From Ulvibacter litoralis (GTDB lineage: Bacteria; Bacteroidota; Bacteroidia; Flavobacteriales; Flavobacteriaceae): a DNA stretch of 64,000 bases. Of this stretch, positions 25,830 to 35,887 are shown one piece after another. The translations under genes were made by a program, and so were the position numbers. Where the stretch lies: NCBI RefSeq assembly GCF_900102055.1, contig NZ_FNBA01000003.1:372001-436000 (forward strand). The letters are read 5' to 3'. The notes below the pieces were generated by a model, which had not been told where the DNA came from, ran no database searches, and was given only the letters and a program-made list of their open reading frames with translations. How positions within the stretch are numbered: position 1 is the stretch's first letter; every line of letters begins with the position of its first letter.

Positions 25830-26996
25830 ATGAATACCGTTAAGCTTATCTGTATCCTTTTACTTTCTTTTTCCTGTTTTTCACAGGACGCATGGCAGCC
25901 CTTAAGTGATTTTCCAACTGAAACTAGAATTAAAACTTCTTTTGCTGTCAGTGATGGAGCTATTGTTTTAACCTCTATTGATGGTTCTGCTGTAATTAAT
26001 GTGTATGCGTACGATGTTAGTTCTGATAGCTGGGAACAAAAAGCAGATTTTCCATACCTACTTGGAAATGGATTTACTTCATTTACATTAAATGATGAAG
26101 GCTATGTAATGTGTGATGATGAGCCTAATTTTAGTGTTTTTATTTGGAAATACAACGCATTAGCAGATACTTGGGAGCCAAAAACAGGCACTTCATATTC
26201 CGATTTTGGTTTTGGAGGTTTTTATGGAGCTACATTCGCAATTAACAATTTAGGATACTTACTCGTTTCTGGGCATTCTTCAGAGCATTTTAAGGCGTAT
26301 GATCCAATTTCTGACTCATGGACCGTTAAGGCTTCTTATCCGAGTTATAATGATGGATATCAATCAGGTTTCAGTATAGGAGACAAAGGCTATTTTGCCT
26401 ACAATAATGATAATTTTAGTTATTATAATGAATTTTGGGAATACGATCCGACTTCAGATGGTTGGACAAGAAAAGCGGATGTTCCTATGGATTTTTTCTC
26501 ACCCGACGCAAGTTTTTCGATTGGGGATTATGGATATGTAGGGATGTACCCAATGTATCAGGGGCAATTTTACAGGTATTCGCCAACACAAGATATTTGG
26601 GAGTCTATTGAAAATTGTGGATACGGAGGAACCAATAATTTTAGTTTTTCTATTGGAGATTTTGGGTATGTAGGGTCAGGAGTATTTCAAGATCCTTCTA
26701 CTGGAAACACTGTGTTTTCAAGAGAAGTGTGGAAGTTAGATCCAGATCTGTTATCCGTTTCTGAAAATGAATTAGACACGGTGTTTGTAACTCCAAATCC
26801 AGCAAAAGACATTATTTCAGTGTCCGGAATTAATGAAAATGTAGGATATGAGATTTATAGCTTGAATGGTGTGCTGATTTCAAAAGGGCAGACCATGAAT
26901 AAAACCATAAATACATCTTATTTATCTGTAGGTGTTTATATTTTGAAGTTTACTTTTGAAAAAAGCAGTAATTATTTAAAACTAGTGAAAAACTAA
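25830..26996 (+). CDS. Kelch-repeat protein with T9SS type A sorting domain
   Basis: A 388-residue secreted protein. A signal peptide ([17 protein letters not shown]) is followed by about six kelch-like blades built around [43 protein letters not shown] and [15 protein letters not shown]. The C-terminal 70 residues ([14 protein letters not shown] to YLKLVKN) match a Por secretion system (type A) sorting domain, which the T9SS removes as it exports or anchors the protein at the surface. The role of the propeller is unknown. Its stop overlaps the lptB stop by four bases (CTAA), an extremely tight convergent pair. Confidence 0.85.
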   Translation: MNTVKLICILLLSFSCFSQDAWQPLSDFPTETRIKTSFAVSDGAIVLTSIDGSAVINVYAYDVSSDSWEQKADFPYLLGNGFTSFTLNDEGYVMCDDEPNFSVFIWKYNALADTWEPKTGTSYSDFGFGGFYGATFAINNLGYLLVSGHSSEHFKAYDPISDSWTVKASYPSYNDGYQSGFSIGDKGYFAYNNDNFSYYNEFWEYDPTSDGWTRKADVPMDFFSPDASFSIGDYGYVGMYPMYQGQFYRYSPTQDIWESIENCGYGGTNNFSFSIGDFGYVGSGVFQDPSTGNTVFSREVWKLDPDLLSVSENELDTVFVTPNPAKDIISVSGINENVGYEIYSLNGVLISKGQTMNKTINTSYLSVGVYILKFTFEKSSNYLKLVKN

Positions 26997-27733
26997 AACT
27001 CTAACTTCTTTTTACGAAGTTCGAAGTTTTGACCTAAATATACTTTCCGAACCATTTCGTCGGCGGCCAATTCTTCAGGTTTACCGTGTTTCAAGATGCT
27101 TCCTTCAAACATTAAGTAGGTGCGGTCGGTAATTGCCAAGGTTTCTTGTACGTTATGATCGGTAATTAGAATCCCAATATTTTTGTTCTTTAACTGCGCC
27201 ACAATTCGCTGAATGTCTTCAACCGCCACAGGATCTACTCCTGCAAACGGTTCGTCTAGCAAAATGAAATGAGGGTCGGTAGCCAAAGCACGTGCAATTT
27301 CGGTACGTCGTCGTTCTCCTCCACTTAATAAATCACCACGGTTTTTACGAATGTGCCCCAATCCGAACTCTTCAATAAGCGATTCCATTTTTTTTACTTG
27401 CTCTTTTTTTGAAAGCTTGGTAAGTTGTAAAACGCTTAAAATATTGTCTTCAACGCTTAGTTTTCTAAAAACAGATGCTTCTTGCGCCAAATATCCAATT
27501 CCGTTTTGTGCACGCTTGTACATCGGATATTTGGTAATATCGGTACCTTCTAAGTGAATGGAACCGCCGTTGGGCTTGATTAGCCCTACAATCATATAAA
27601 ATGAAGTGGTTTTTCCAGCCCCGTTCGGACCTAATAGTCCGACAATTTCACCCTGATTTACTTCCACGCTAATGCCTTTAACCACTTTTCGGCCTTTATA
27701 GGATTTAATAAGATTTTCGGCTTTTAATTTCAT
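26993..27733 (-). CDS. lptB: LPS export ABC transporter ATP-binding protein LptB
   Basis: A 246-residue ABC ATPase. Walker [10 protein letters not shown] (35-43), Q-loop region [13 protein letters not shown], signature [15 protein letters not shown], Walker [13 protein letters not shown] and H-loop ITDHN are all present and of LptB type (the FAGVDP and [11 protein letters not shown] wording is typical). It powers extraction of lipopolysaccharide from the inner membrane with LptF/LptG. It lies downstream of kdsD, tatC and an AhpD-like gene on the same strand, so Kdo synthesis and LPS export genes are grouped. The gap to the AhpD-like gene is 52 bases. Confidence 0.93.
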   Translation of the reverse strand: MKLKAENLIKSYKGRKVVKGISVEVNQGEIVGLLGPNGAGKTTSFYMIVGLIKPNGGSIHLEGTDITKYPMYKRAQNGIGYLAQEASVFRKLSVEDNILSVLQLTKLSKKEQVKKMESLIEEFGLGHIRKNRGDLLSGGERRRTEIARALATDPHFILLDEPFAGVDPVAVEDIQRIVAQLKNKNIGILITDHNVQETLAITDRTYLMFEGSILKHGKPEELAADEMVRKVYLGQNFELRKKKLEF

Positions 27734-27785
27734 GTAGCGTGTGCTTGGGTTATTTAAACGGCAAAAGTACTATATAATTATGTAA

Positions 27786-28142
27786 TTAGGATTTGCTGTT
27801 TTCTTCTAAGGCTTCCCAATATTCAAAAGCTCTTCGTAAATGAGGGATTACAATGGTTCCACCAATTAATAAAGAAACAGACATTCCTTCCACAACTTCT
27901 TCTTTGGTTAGTCCAAGTCTATGGCATTCTTCTAGGTGATAACGCACACAGTCGTCACATCGTAAAACGAGTGAATTACCAAGACCTAGCAATTCTTTTG
28001 TTTTTTTCGACAACGCGCCTTCCATAAAAGCATTGGTGTCAAGGTTAAAAATACGCTTAAGGATTTTGTTGTTGTCCTCTAGCATTTTATCGTTCATTTT
28101 AGAGCGATAGGCGTTAAACTCTTCTACTATATTAGTTGCCAT
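27786..28142 (-). CDS. Carboxymuconolactone decarboxylase/AhpD-like protein
   Basis: A 118-residue all-helical protein of the carboxymuconolactone decarboxylase family. ALSKKTKELLGLGNSLVLR leads to CDDCVRYHLEECHRLGLTKEEVVE, the C-x2-C-x3-H motif of AhpD-like thiol-disulfide proteins. A peroxide-related or general redox role is plausible; true decarboxylase activity is unlikely given the CxxC pair. Its start overlaps the end of tatC by 11 bases, so it is part of the kdsD-tatC-lptB transcription unit. Confidence 0.85.
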   Translation of the reverse strand: MATNIVEEFNAYRSKMNDKMLEDNNKILKRIFNLDTNAFMEGALSKKTKELLGLGNSLVLRCDDCVRYHLEECHRLGLTKEEVVEGMSVSLLIGGTIVIPHLRRAFEYWEALEENSKS

Positions 28143-28974
28143 GTGCTTTTGCTTTTCTTTTTTGTTTTCTGATAACCCATGCTGAAATAAATATGCTGAT
28201 CTCGTATAAAATAATGACGGGTACAGAAACGATAATCTGACTTGCGATATCGGGTGGTGTGATTACTGCGGAAATAATTAAAACGATAACCAATGCAAAT
28301 TTTCGGTACTTCCGAAGGTATTGCGGTGTTACCAAGCCTATTTTTGTTAAGAAATAAATTAATATTGGGAGTTCGAAAATAAGTCCGCTGGCAATAACTG
28401 AAGCTCTTACCAAGCCAATGTAACTACTTAAATCGAAATCGTTGAAAACTTGATCACTTACGCGATAGCTTCCTAAAAAGTTGATAGATAATGGAGTTAC
28501 AACGTAGTATCCAAATAATACACCAATAAAGAATAAAAGGGATGCTACAATAATAAAACCACGACTTGTACTGCGTTCGTTGTCTCGCAATCCAGGACTT
28601 ATAAATTTCCAGAATTCATATAAAATATACGGGAAGGCAATTATAAAACCAGCCATGATGGAAGTCCAAATATGAGCCGAAAACTGTCCTGCCATCGTTC
28701 TACTCTGAATTCTAAACTGCGATTCGGTAAAGCAGAAACTGTCTTCTAATCCGATGGTATTAGCGACTTTACAAAGTAATTTGTAAGTTGGAAAGTCCGG
28801 ACTTTTTGGTCCGAAAATTAATACGTCGAAAATAAAATCTTTTGCAATAAAAGCAATGGTAGCAATTACCACAACAGCTACTGTAGATCGAATTAAATGC
28901 CAACGTAAATCCTCTAAATGATCTAAAAATGACATTTCCTTTTCAGGACTCTTATTTTGTAACTTTTTTGCCAT
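28132..28974 (-). CDS. tatC: Sec-independent protein translocase subunit TatC
   Basis: A 280-residue integral membrane protein with six predicted helices. MSFLDHLEDLRWHLIRS is the conserved cytoplasmic N-terminus (with the key E of HLEDLR) that reads twin-arginine signals. The first periplasmic loop is long and Cys-containing (LLCKVANTIGLEDSFCF), as is usual in Bacteroidota TatC. FIIAFPYILYEFWKFISPGL then carries the conserved P and the F-P-x(3)-Y/W-E element. No tatA is in the window. It overlaps kdsD by one base and the AhpD-like gene by 11. Confidence 0.93.
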   Translation of the reverse strand: MAKKLQNKSPEKEMSFLDHLEDLRWHLIRSTVAVVVIATIAFIAKDFIFDVLIFGPKSPDFPTYKLLCKVANTIGLEDSFCFTESQFRIQSRTMAGQFSAHIWTSIMAGFIIAFPYILYEFWKFISPGLRDNERSTSRGFIIVASLLFFIGVLFGYYVVTPLSINFLGSYRVSDQVFNDFDLSSYIGLVRASVIASGLIFELPILIYFLTKIGLVTPQYLRKYRKFALVIVLIISAVITPPDIASQIIVSVPVIILYEISIFISAWVIRKQKRKAKAHGN

Positions 28975-29939
28975 TAAATAATACCTTCCTTCGTCAGGTT
29001 ATGAATGTGTACTACACCACAATATTCACCATCTTTTTCGGCAAGAATTTGTGTAATGCCAAAGGTATCCATTATTTCCATAGCTTCAACCGCCATTGCG
29101 TCGTTGTTGATTTTTTTAGGATTTTTGGTCATAATGTCTTTTGCAGTCAAGCCTTTAAATGTATCTACTTTGGTCAACATTCTACGTAAATCACCATCGG
29201 TAATAATTCCAATAATTTCATTGTTTTCAACTACAGCAGTAACACCTAGCATCTTTTCAGAAATTTCAACAATTACTTGTTTTACATCGGTGTCTGGATG
29301 TACTTGAGGCTTTTCATTTAAAGAAGTAAGATTGCTTACTCTCAAGTATAATTTTTTACCCAAAGAACCTCCTGGGTGGAATTTCGCAAAATCCTTACTA
29401 GAAAAGCCGTGAAGGTCTAATAACGACATGGCTAAAGCATCTCCAATCACTAACTGTGCAGTTGTACTGGTTGTAGGTGCTAGGTTGTTAGGACACGCTT
29501 CTTTTTCAACATAAGCGTGTAAAACGTAATCTGCTTGTGTGCCTAAAAATGACTCTTTATTAGATGTAATGGCAATTAATTTATTGCCAATTGCCTTTAT
29601 AAGAGGAACTAATACTTTTATTTCAGGTGTGTTTCCACTTTTTGAAATGCATATCACAGTATCATTTTCTTGTATGGTTCCAAGATCGCCATGAATGGCA
29701 TCTGCGGCGTGCATAAAAATAGCAGGAGTTCCTGTAGAATTTAAGGTTGCTACAATTTTAGTAGCAATATTGGCACTTTTCCCAATTCCAGTTATAATAA
29801 CTCTGCCTTTTGAATGATAAATATAGTCTACAGCATCGGCAAATTCTTCGTCCACTAAATTGGCTAAATTGAGGATAGCTTTACCTTCAGTTTCAATAGC
29901 TTGTTTTGCGATAGATATAATTCGGAGTTTTTTCTTCAA
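28974..29939 (-). CDS. kdsD: D-arabinose 5-phosphate isomerase (KpsF/GutQ family)
   Basis: A 321-residue enzyme: an N-terminal SIS domain (GRVIITGIGKSANIATKIVATLNSTG, then HGDLGTIQENDTVICISKSGNT) and two C-terminal CBS domains (from about residue 205). It converts ribulose 5-phosphate to arabinose 5-phosphate, the first step to Kdo for lipid A-core. Length and order match KdsD/KpsF. It is first in the minus-strand unit with tatC, the AhpD-like gene and lptB. It is divergent from recQ. Confidence 0.92.
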   Translation of the reverse strand: MKKKLRIISIAKQAIETEGKAILNLANLVDEEFADAVDYIYHSKGRVIITGIGKSANIATKIVATLNSTGTPAIFMHAADAIHGDLGTIQENDTVICISKSGNTPEIKVLVPLIKAIGNKLIAITSNKESFLGTQADYVLHAYVEKEACPNNLAPTTSTTAQLVIGDALAMSLLDLHGFSSKDFAKFHPGGSLGKKLYLRVSNLTSLNEKPQVHPDTDVKQVIVEISEKMLGVTAVVENNEIIGIITDGDLRRMLTKVDTFKGLTAKDIMTKNPKKINNDAMAVEAMEIMDTFGITQILAEKDGEYCGVVHIHNLTKEGII

Positions 29940-29973
29940 AATTTTACGCTTTTGTTTGTTTGTAACTGTTTCA

Positions 29974-30003
29974 GAAATTAGTATATTTAGATTGAAAACA
30001 AAA
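29974..30003 (-). promoter_or_regulatory. Possible promoter for kdsD-tatC-lptB unit
   Basis: Read on the minus strand: TTTTG (complement of 29999-30003), an 18-base spacer, then TAATTTC (complement of 29974-29980), a near match to TAnnTTTG, 35 bases before the kdsD start. Confidence 0.35.
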
Positions 30004-30141
30004 TTTAAGTTCGTTTTACAACAATATACATGTATAAGATGCAGTTATTTTATAATGGTTGCAAAATTACAATTGTTCCTGTGTTAAAACAATTAATTTT
30101 GAAGTCCAAATTAGAATTATGTTTAAAAGAAATTTAAAGTC

Positions 30142-32334
30142 GTGAGTGAAGTAGATATTTATGCAGCACTCAAAAAATATTTTGGATTCACAAAATTCAA
30201 AGGCCTACAAGAAGGAGTGATAAAAAGCGTCCTATCTGGGCGTGATACGTTTGTTATAATGCCAACAGGTGGAGGAAAATCATTGTGCTATCAATTACCG
30301 GCATTAATGGAAAATGGAACCGCTATTGTTGTATCCCCGTTAATTGCTTTAATGAAAAACCAAGTAGATGCTATTAGAGCGTTGTCGTCTGAAGATGGCA
30401 TTGCGCATGTACTTAACTCGTCATTAAATAAAACTGAAATTCGAAATGTAAAAAGCGATATTGAAAATGGAATCACAAAATTACTATATGTGGCGCCAGA
30501 ATCGCTTACCAAAGATGAATATGTAGAATTTTTACAAGCCCAAACTATTTCTTTCTTAGCGATAGATGAAGCGCATTGTATTAGTGAGTGGGGACATGAT
30601 TTTAGACCCGAATACCGAAATTTAAAGTCAATTATAGAACGGATTGGTGATAATATTCCAATCATAGGGCTTACAGCAACCGCTACGCCCAAGGTGCAAG
30701 AGGATATTCTTAAAAACCTTTCCATCCAAAACGCCAATACATTCAAGGCATCCTTTAATCGTCCTAATTTATATTACGAGATTAGACCTAAAACTAAAAA
30801 TGTAGATGGTGATATTACTCGATTTGTAAAACAACATCAAGGAAAAAGCGGAATTGTATATTGTTTGAGTAGAAAACGTGTTGAAGAATTGGCACAGATA
30901 CTACAAGTAAACGGTATTAAAGCAGTTCCATATCATGCAGGATTAGATGCTAAAACAAGAGTGAAGCACCAGGACATGTTTTTGATGGAAGATACCGATG
31001 TGGTGGTCGCAACTATTGCTTTTGGTATGGGAATCGATAAACCAGATGTTCGTTTTGTAATTCATAACGACATTCCTAAAAGTATCGAAAGCTACTATCA
31101 AGAAACGGGTAGAGCAGGTAGAGATGGTGGTGAAGGCCATTGTTTAGCCTATTACTCGTATAAAGATATTGAGAAGCTCGAAAAGTTTATGAGTGGTAAA
31201 CCTGTTGCCGAACAGGAAATAGGACACGCATTATTGCAAGAAGTTGTTGCTTTTTGTGAAACTTCCATGTCTCGGCGTAAATTCATTCTTCATTATTTTG
31301 GGGAAGAATTTGACAATGAAACAGGCGAAGGTGGCGATATGGATGATAATATGCGTCATCCCAAAAAGAAACATGAAGCCAAAAATGAAGTGGTTAAACT
31401 TCTAAAAGTGGTAGATAATACCAACGAACAATACAAATCGAAAGAGGTTGTCAATGTTTTGGTTGGGAAAGTAAATGCAATGATTAAGTCGCATCGTACC
31501 GATACACAAGATTTCTTCGGAAGCGGATCCGATCAAGAAGCTGCGTTTTGGATGGCATTACTTCGTCAAGTATTGGTGGAAGGATACCTTCGGAAAGATA
31601 TAGAAACCTATGGTGTCGTGAAATTAACAGAAGCTGGAAAAGAATATCTGAAAAAGCCAGTTTCATTTATGATGACTGAAGACCATTCGTTTAAAGAAGC
31701 AAACGATGATAGTATTGTGGTGGTTCAAAAAGGAGCCGCTATTGCAGACGAAAATCTTTTTAAATTATTAAAAGCAGAGCGTAAAAAAGTAGCCGATAAA
31801 CTTAATCTGCCACCATTTGTTATTTTTCAAGATCCCTCTTTAGAGGATATGGCGTTAAAATATCCTGTAAACCTTGACGAACTTTCTAATGTTCATGGAG
31901 TAGGAGATGGAAAAGCCAAAAAATACGGAAAAACATTTATCGCGTTAATTAAAAATTACGTTGAAGAAAATGATATTCTACGTCCAGACGATTTTGTTAT
32001 TAAATCTACAGGGAGTAATAGTGCTTTAAAGCTATATATTATCCAAAATGTGGACAGAAAACTCCCGTTAACCGATATTGCTGCTTCCAAAGGACTGGAA
32101 ATGAGTGATTTTATTAAGGAAATGGAAGCCATCGTATACAGTGGAACCAAATTAAATATTAGCTATTGGGTAGATGATATTTTAGATGAAGACCAACAAG
32201 AAGAAATCCATGAGTACTTTTTAGAAGCCGAAAGCGATAAAATTGAAATAGCAATGGAAGAGTTTGATGGGGAATACGATCTAGAAGAACTTCGTTTGTA
32301 CCGTATCAAATTTATAAGTGAAGTAGCAAATTAA
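30142..32334 (+). CDS. recQ: ATP-dependent DNA helicase RecQ
   Basis: A 730-residue RecQ helicase. GLQEGVI (motif 0), MPTGGGKS (40-47, Walker A), IDEAHCISEWGHDFRPEY (141-158, DEAH box plus aromatic loop) and QETGRAGRDGG (motif VI) are intact. An HRDC-like region near 595-640 (LDELSNVHGVGDGKAKKYG) follows. The RecQ-Ct zinc region is degenerate: CETSMSRRKFILHYFGEEF keeps only the first of four expected cysteines, and the GEGGDMDDN stretch replaces the later pair. It unwinds DNA during recombination and repair. GTG start at 30142, since no ATG fits the conserved N-terminus. Confidence 0.93.
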   Translation: MSEVDIYAALKKYFGFTKFKGLQEGVIKSVLSGRDTFVIMPTGGGKSLCYQLPALMENGTAIVVSPLIALMKNQVDAIRALSSEDGIAHVLNSSLNKTEIRNVKSDIENGITKLLYVAPESLTKDEYVEFLQAQTISFLAIDEAHCISEWGHDFRPEYRNLKSIIERIGDNIPIIGLTATATPKVQEDILKNLSIQNANTFKASFNRPNLYYEIRPKTKNVDGDITRFVKQHQGKSGIVYCLSRKRVEELAQILQVNGIKAVPYHAGLDAKTRVKHQDMFLMEDTDVVVATIAFGMGIDKPDVRFVIHNDIPKSIESYYQETGRAGRDGGEGHCLAYYSYKDIEKLEKFMSGKPVAEQEIGHALLQEVVAFCETSMSRRKFILHYFGEEFDNETGEGGDMDDNMRHPKKKHEAKNEVVKLLKVVDNTNEQYKSKEVVNVLVGKVNAMIKSHRTDTQDFFGSGSDQEAAFWMALLRQVLVEGYLRKDIETYGVVKLTEAGKEYLKKPVSFMMTEDHSFKEANDDSIVVVQKGAAIADENLFKLLKAERKKVADKLNLPPFVIFQDPSLEDMALKYPVNLDELSNVHGVGDGKAKKYGKTFIALIKNYVEENDILRPDDFVIKSTGSNSALKLYIIQNVDRKLPLTDIAASKGLEMSDFIKEMEAIVYSGTKLNISYWVDDILDEDQQEEIHEYFLEAESDKIEIAMEEFDGEYDLEELRLYRIKFISEVAN

Positions 32335-32338
32335 GAAG

Positions 32339-34669
32339 CTATCGTTTCATCGTAAAATGCCCACGGTAAAAATCACCAGTTGTAAAATAAACTTTAAACC
32401 AATAATCGGATGAAGGTAAGGGATTGCCATTGTATGTGCCGTCCCAATCTGGAGTAGTTTCAGTACTTCGGAAAAGTAATTTTCCAAATCGGTCAAATAG
32501 TTCGACATATGTTATTTGTACGTCTGTTTCATCAATTCCTTTTACATTCCAAACATCGTGATATCCATCATTATTGGGTGTAAAATACTTCGGAAAGTCA
32601 AGTACATAGATTCGCGCACTTGTAATACCACAACCATTTCGGTCTCGCACATACACTACATGGACACCACCACGGACATTTTCAAAAATAGGACTTTCTT
32701 GAAAAGGACCAAAAGGGGTGTGTAGTGCGTATTCATAATCGCCAGCGCCACTAGCCATTATAACAATGTTTTGATTTCCATAGGGACCTACAACATCGTA
32801 TGTAATTTCGGCAGTTTCCGAAGCAATAACAGAAATAGAATTTGTAGCACTACATTCGTGTAATAAACCGCGAATCCGAACGGTGTTTGTTACAGTTACG
32901 GTGTACGTTCCACCTGAATCAACATCGATGGTTGCTGTCCTTTCTCCCGTTGACCATACATACGAATAATTGTTTGTAGTGTCAATAACTCCAGAATCGA
33001 TAGTGATTGTTTCTGGAGAGAGGTGGGTGCAATAGCTAAAACTGCGCTCTTCAAATTGAGGTGTTGAAATAACTGAAAGATAGATTTGTGTTATGCCTTC
33101 GCAACCTCTAGCGCCAGAAACGCGACCGTAAATAATTTCAAAATTTTCAATATTTATTACTTCGGAAGGCAACGCGTTTGTGTTTTCTATGGCGTCGTTA
33201 TAGTTTCGAAAATACGCCACGGTGATGTCAGTGCCGAGGTCAGCTTCAATTTGAGAAGTGGCTTCTGCTAAATTGAATTCAGCTACCTCAAAATTATCTA
33301 ACATCGAGCAGTTTACCAACTCGTAGGGCGGAATGACATTTGTGGTAGTTCTAAGACTTAAAGGCGCAATTCCAGTACAATTATACGATGATAGTACCTT
33401 CGAATAAACGGTTTCGTTTACAATGGTATTCGTATATGCGTTTGGATTTGTAATTCTATTAATGTCATTTTGAGCTTCAACATAGGAAGGATAAAAACCA
33501 AGTACTTGAAGGGTGTTATCTCCATCTATAATTTGAGGAGTTGCATCAAAAAGATTAAAAGTGGCGATTCCGGTGTCGGAAGGTTCGCATTGATATAAAA
33601 TAGCGCCCTGTGCTGGAACAGGAGGTGCATATTCAATGGTAACTTCGTCGGTTGCAATACAACCAGATCCAAAATCGAGTACCACTTTATAAAAACCGTC
33701 TCCAGTAATTGTAAGTTGTGGCGAGTTTTCTCCAGTTAATAAAACATCATTTTTATACCAAGTATAGCTATTGGGTGGTGTTCCGGGAGGTGTTGCGTCT
33801 AGTGTGTACACCTCTCCTGCGCACAATGGGTTGCTTGAAGTTATGGTTCTGTCAGGTCCTAAACTTGCGGAAATTGTAAAACTTTCAGCTTCTAAAAAAA
33901 CAACCGAGTCATAACGATAGTTGGCTTCATCGGCAATGACTAGTTTGATGTGATAAGTTTGATTGGGAACCACCGCAGTTTCCGCAGTAAGAATTTTGGT
34001 CTGCCCATTAAAATTAATAGGGACGTTCGCACCGTTCCAACTTTCAAAATACTGTTCGTTTATGGGAGCACAAGCCCCAGGAATCCCCGAGTGTACTGTC
34101 GTAACAAGCACAGGAGTGTTCGTTCCAGGAACCAAGGCAATATTGGTGTATGTTCCGCCAACGGGTTTGATTAAAAAAGCGAAAGCATCTGAATAAATAC
34201 AGGTGTTAGGTGAGTTTTGTTGGTATTCTTCGGAAGCAAATAAGTACCGAAACTGTATGAAGTCTGCATTGGGAACAAAGTCGAATTCGATGCTAGTTGC
34301 ATTGGTAGAGTTTGAGATATTGAGTGCTTGTTCTAAATCGGCATCTCCTCCCCAACCAGGCGCGTCATCATCACTTAAATTTGTATTGGGACCAGGAACA
34401 TGATTAATTTGTCCGGTGCTTAAAATAAGACCTCTTTCTAGCGGAAAAGAACTTCCGTTTGCGTCAAAATAGCCAAAACTCTTGGCTCCGTTTGAAAAAT
34501 TACCGCCGACAGTATTGGTAACTTGGATGTTTTGAATACAACTATTGTTAATTAAAACATCTTCAATGAGTTGTTGTGGAGAATACCCTGCGCCATCAAC
34601 ACTTATGTTTTGAGCATATAAGGTCGCTGTAAAGCAAATAATACATATCGTTATTAGCGATACTCTCAT
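32339..34669 (-). CDS. T9SS type B sorting-domain protein with choice-of-anchor L domain
   Basis: A 776-residue secreted protein. Signal peptide RVSLITICIICFTATLYAQ; an N-terminal choice-of-anchor L domain (about 25-265) with GYFDANGSSFPLERGLILSTG and FASEEYQQ; then Ig-like or PKD-like stretches (such as TITSSNPLCAGEVYTLDATP and YVWSTGERTATIDVDSGGTYTVTV). The C-terminus, YFTPNNDGYHDVW through WDGTYNGNPLPSSDYWF, is the gliding-motility-associated (type B, CHU-like) T9SS domain. It is probably a surface adhesin. It is not similar to neighbours and faces recQ with only 4 bases between the stops. Confidence 0.9.
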   Translation of the reverse strand: MRVSLITICIICFTATLYAQNISVDGAGYSPQQLIEDVLINNSCIQNIQVTNTVGGNFSNGAKSFGYFDANGSSFPLERGLILSTGQINHVPGPNTNLSDDDAPGWGGDADLEQALNISNSTNATSIEFDFVPNADFIQFRYLFASEEYQQNSPNTCIYSDAFAFLIKPVGGTYTNIALVPGTNTPVLVTTVHSGIPGACAPINEQYFESWNGANVPINFNGQTKILTAETAVVPNQTYHIKLVIADEANYRYDSVVFLEAESFTISASLGPDRTITSSNPLCAGEVYTLDATPPGTPPNSYTWYKNDVLLTGENSPQLTITGDGFYKVVLDFGSGCIATDEVTIEYAPPVPAQGAILYQCEPSDTGIATFNLFDATPQIIDGDNTLQVLGFYPSYVEAQNDINRITNPNAYTNTIVNETVYSKVLSSYNCTGIAPLSLRTTTNVIPPYELVNCSMLDNFEVAEFNLAEATSQIEADLGTDITVAYFRNYNDAIENTNALPSEVINIENFEIIYGRVSGARGCEGITQIYLSVISTPQFEERSFSYCTHLSPETITIDSGVIDTTNNYSYVWSTGERTATIDVDSGGTYTVTVTNTVRIRGLLHECSATNSISVIASETAEITYDVVGPYGNQNIVIMASGAGDYEYALHTPFGPFQESPIFENVRGGVHVVYVRDRNGCGITSARIYVLDFPKYFTPNNDGYHDVWNVKGIDETDVQITYVELFDRFGKLLFRSTETTPDWDGTYNGNPLPSSDYWFKVYFTTGDFYRGHFTMKR

Positions 34670-34805
34670 AAGGGGATCGTCATTTAAATAGCGTGCAAAA
34701 TTATAGAAATCAATTTTATTACGCCCTTCTTTTCGTGTTTTAACTATTGAGAACTATTTATAATTTCTATAACATAACTAGTCTGAAAAAAATCTACAAT
34801 AGTTG

Positions 34806-34813
34806 TACCTTTG
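34806..34813 (+). promoter_or_regulatory. -7 box for cyclophilin-FKBP gene
   Basis: TACCTTTG, an exact TAnnTTTG match, lies 55 bases before the ATG at 34869 in the 199-base divergent gap. The -33 TTG is not convincing. Confidence 0.45.
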
Positions 34814-34868
34814 CAAAATTAAATAGATACGCTTTAGTTAAAGCGTTTTAACTTCAAAAATAGAAATA

Positions 34869-35804
34869 ATGCAAGACGGTATTTACGCAAAAATAACTAC
34901 TGAAAAAGGAGAGATTTTAGGAAAGTTAACCTACAAAGAAACACCGGGTACGGTTGGTAACTTTGTGGCTTTAGCAGAAGGGAATCTTGAAAATAAAGCG
35001 AAACCACAAGGAACTCCATATTACGATGGGTTAAAATTTCACCGTGTGCTTCAAGATTTCATGATTCAAGGAGGAGATCCTGCTGGAACTGGTGCTGGTG
35101 GTCCAGGATACAAGTTTGATGATGAGTTTCATCCAGAATTAAAGCATGACAAGCCAGGTATTTTTTCGATGGCAAATGCAGGGCCTGGAACTAATGGAAG
35201 TCAGTTTTTTATCACACACGTTCCTACAGATTGGTTGGATAATAAGCATACTGTTTTTGGTGAAGTAGTTGAAGGGCAAGATGTAGTAGATAGTGTTGCA
35301 CAAGGAGATACCATGTTATCTGTTGAAATTATTCGCGTTGGAGATGATGCTAAAAACTGGAATGCTGTTGAAGCTTTCAGACAATTTACAGGATCTAGAG
35401 CAGAGCGTGAAGCTGCTGCAAGAAAGAAACAAGAAGAAGCTATGGCAGATTTAGTGCAAGGTTTCGATAAAACTGATAGCGGTTTGTATTACAAGCACAT
35501 TCAAAAAGGAGATGGGGCTTCACCTGAAAAGGGACAAACAGTAGCGGTACACTACAAAGGAATGTTAGCTGATGGTACTGAATTTGATTCTTCATACAAA
35601 CGCGGAAATCCAATTGAATTTGCTGTGGGTGTTGGTCAAGTGATTGAAGGCTGGGACGAAGGAATTTTATTATTGAAAACTGGCGATAAAGCTCGTTTTG
35701 TAATTCCTTCAAATTTGGCATACGGAGAAGCTGGTGCTGGTGGAGTAATTCCTCCAAATGCTACTTTGATATTTGACGTAGAATTAATGAATGTAAAAGG
35801 ATAA
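34869..35804 (+). CDS. Dual-family peptidyl-prolyl isomerase: cyclophilin-FKBP fusion
   Basis: A 311-residue protein with two complete and unrelated isomerase domains. The cyclophilin half (1-158) keeps FHRV (57-60, catalytic R59), FMIQGGDP (64-71), GSQFFIT and [12 protein letters not shown] (122-133, H127). A charged helical linker (about 175-200, [16 protein letters not shown]) leads to an FKBP half (205-311) with [50 protein letters not shown]; the pocket residues Y229, F239, D240, V258, I259, W262, Y285 and F302 are all present. No signal peptide, so probably cytosolic. A strong terminator follows. Confidence 0.93.
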   Translation: MQDGIYAKITTEKGEILGKLTYKETPGTVGNFVALAEGNLENKAKPQGTPYYDGLKFHRVLQDFMIQGGDPAGTGAGGPGYKFDDEFHPELKHDKPGIFSMANAGPGTNGSQFFITHVPTDWLDNKHTVFGEVVEGQDVVDSVAQGDTMLSVEIIRVGDDAKNWNAVEAFRQFTGSRAEREAAARKKQEEAMADLVQGFDKTDSGLYYKHIQKGDGASPEKGQTVAVHYKGMLADGTEFDSSYKRGNPIEFAVGVGQVIEGWDEGILLLKTGDKARFVIPSNLAYGEAGAGGVIPPNATLIFDVELMNVKG

Positions 35805-35846
35805 GTTCTTTTTTAAGCGAAAGAAAAATCGTTCATTTAAAAAATA

Positions 35847-35880
35847 AAAACGCTTCAGGAAACTGAGGCGTTTTGTATTT
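35847..35880 (+). terminator. Rho-independent terminator of cyclophilin-FKBP gene
   Basis: 12-bp stem AAAACGCTTCAG (35847-35858) with GAAA tetraloop and CTGAGGCGTTTT (35863-35874; one T-G pair), followed by GTATTTTT. It ends 14 bases before the next gene's ATG. Confidence 0.85.
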
Positions 35881-35887
35881 TTACGAA

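Noticed and set aside
27001-27045. AACTTC/GAAGTT hairpin after the kelch gene as a terminator
   Set aside because: It lies in the coding end of lptB, has a short stem and no clean T-run on the plus strand.
30119-30145. Short 8-codon leader frame (ATG TTT AAA AGA) before recQ
   Set aside because: Its stop overlaps the GTG start, but there is no peptide or regulatory pattern beyond chance in AT-rich DNA.
30291-30746. 151-residue open frame opposite recQ
   Set aside because: Lies in the conserved helicase motifs of recQ and has no independent support.
35873-35887. TTG start five codons upstream of the YfiT-type gene
   Set aside because: It sits inside the terminator stem of the previous gene; ATG 35888 gives the normal N-terminus.
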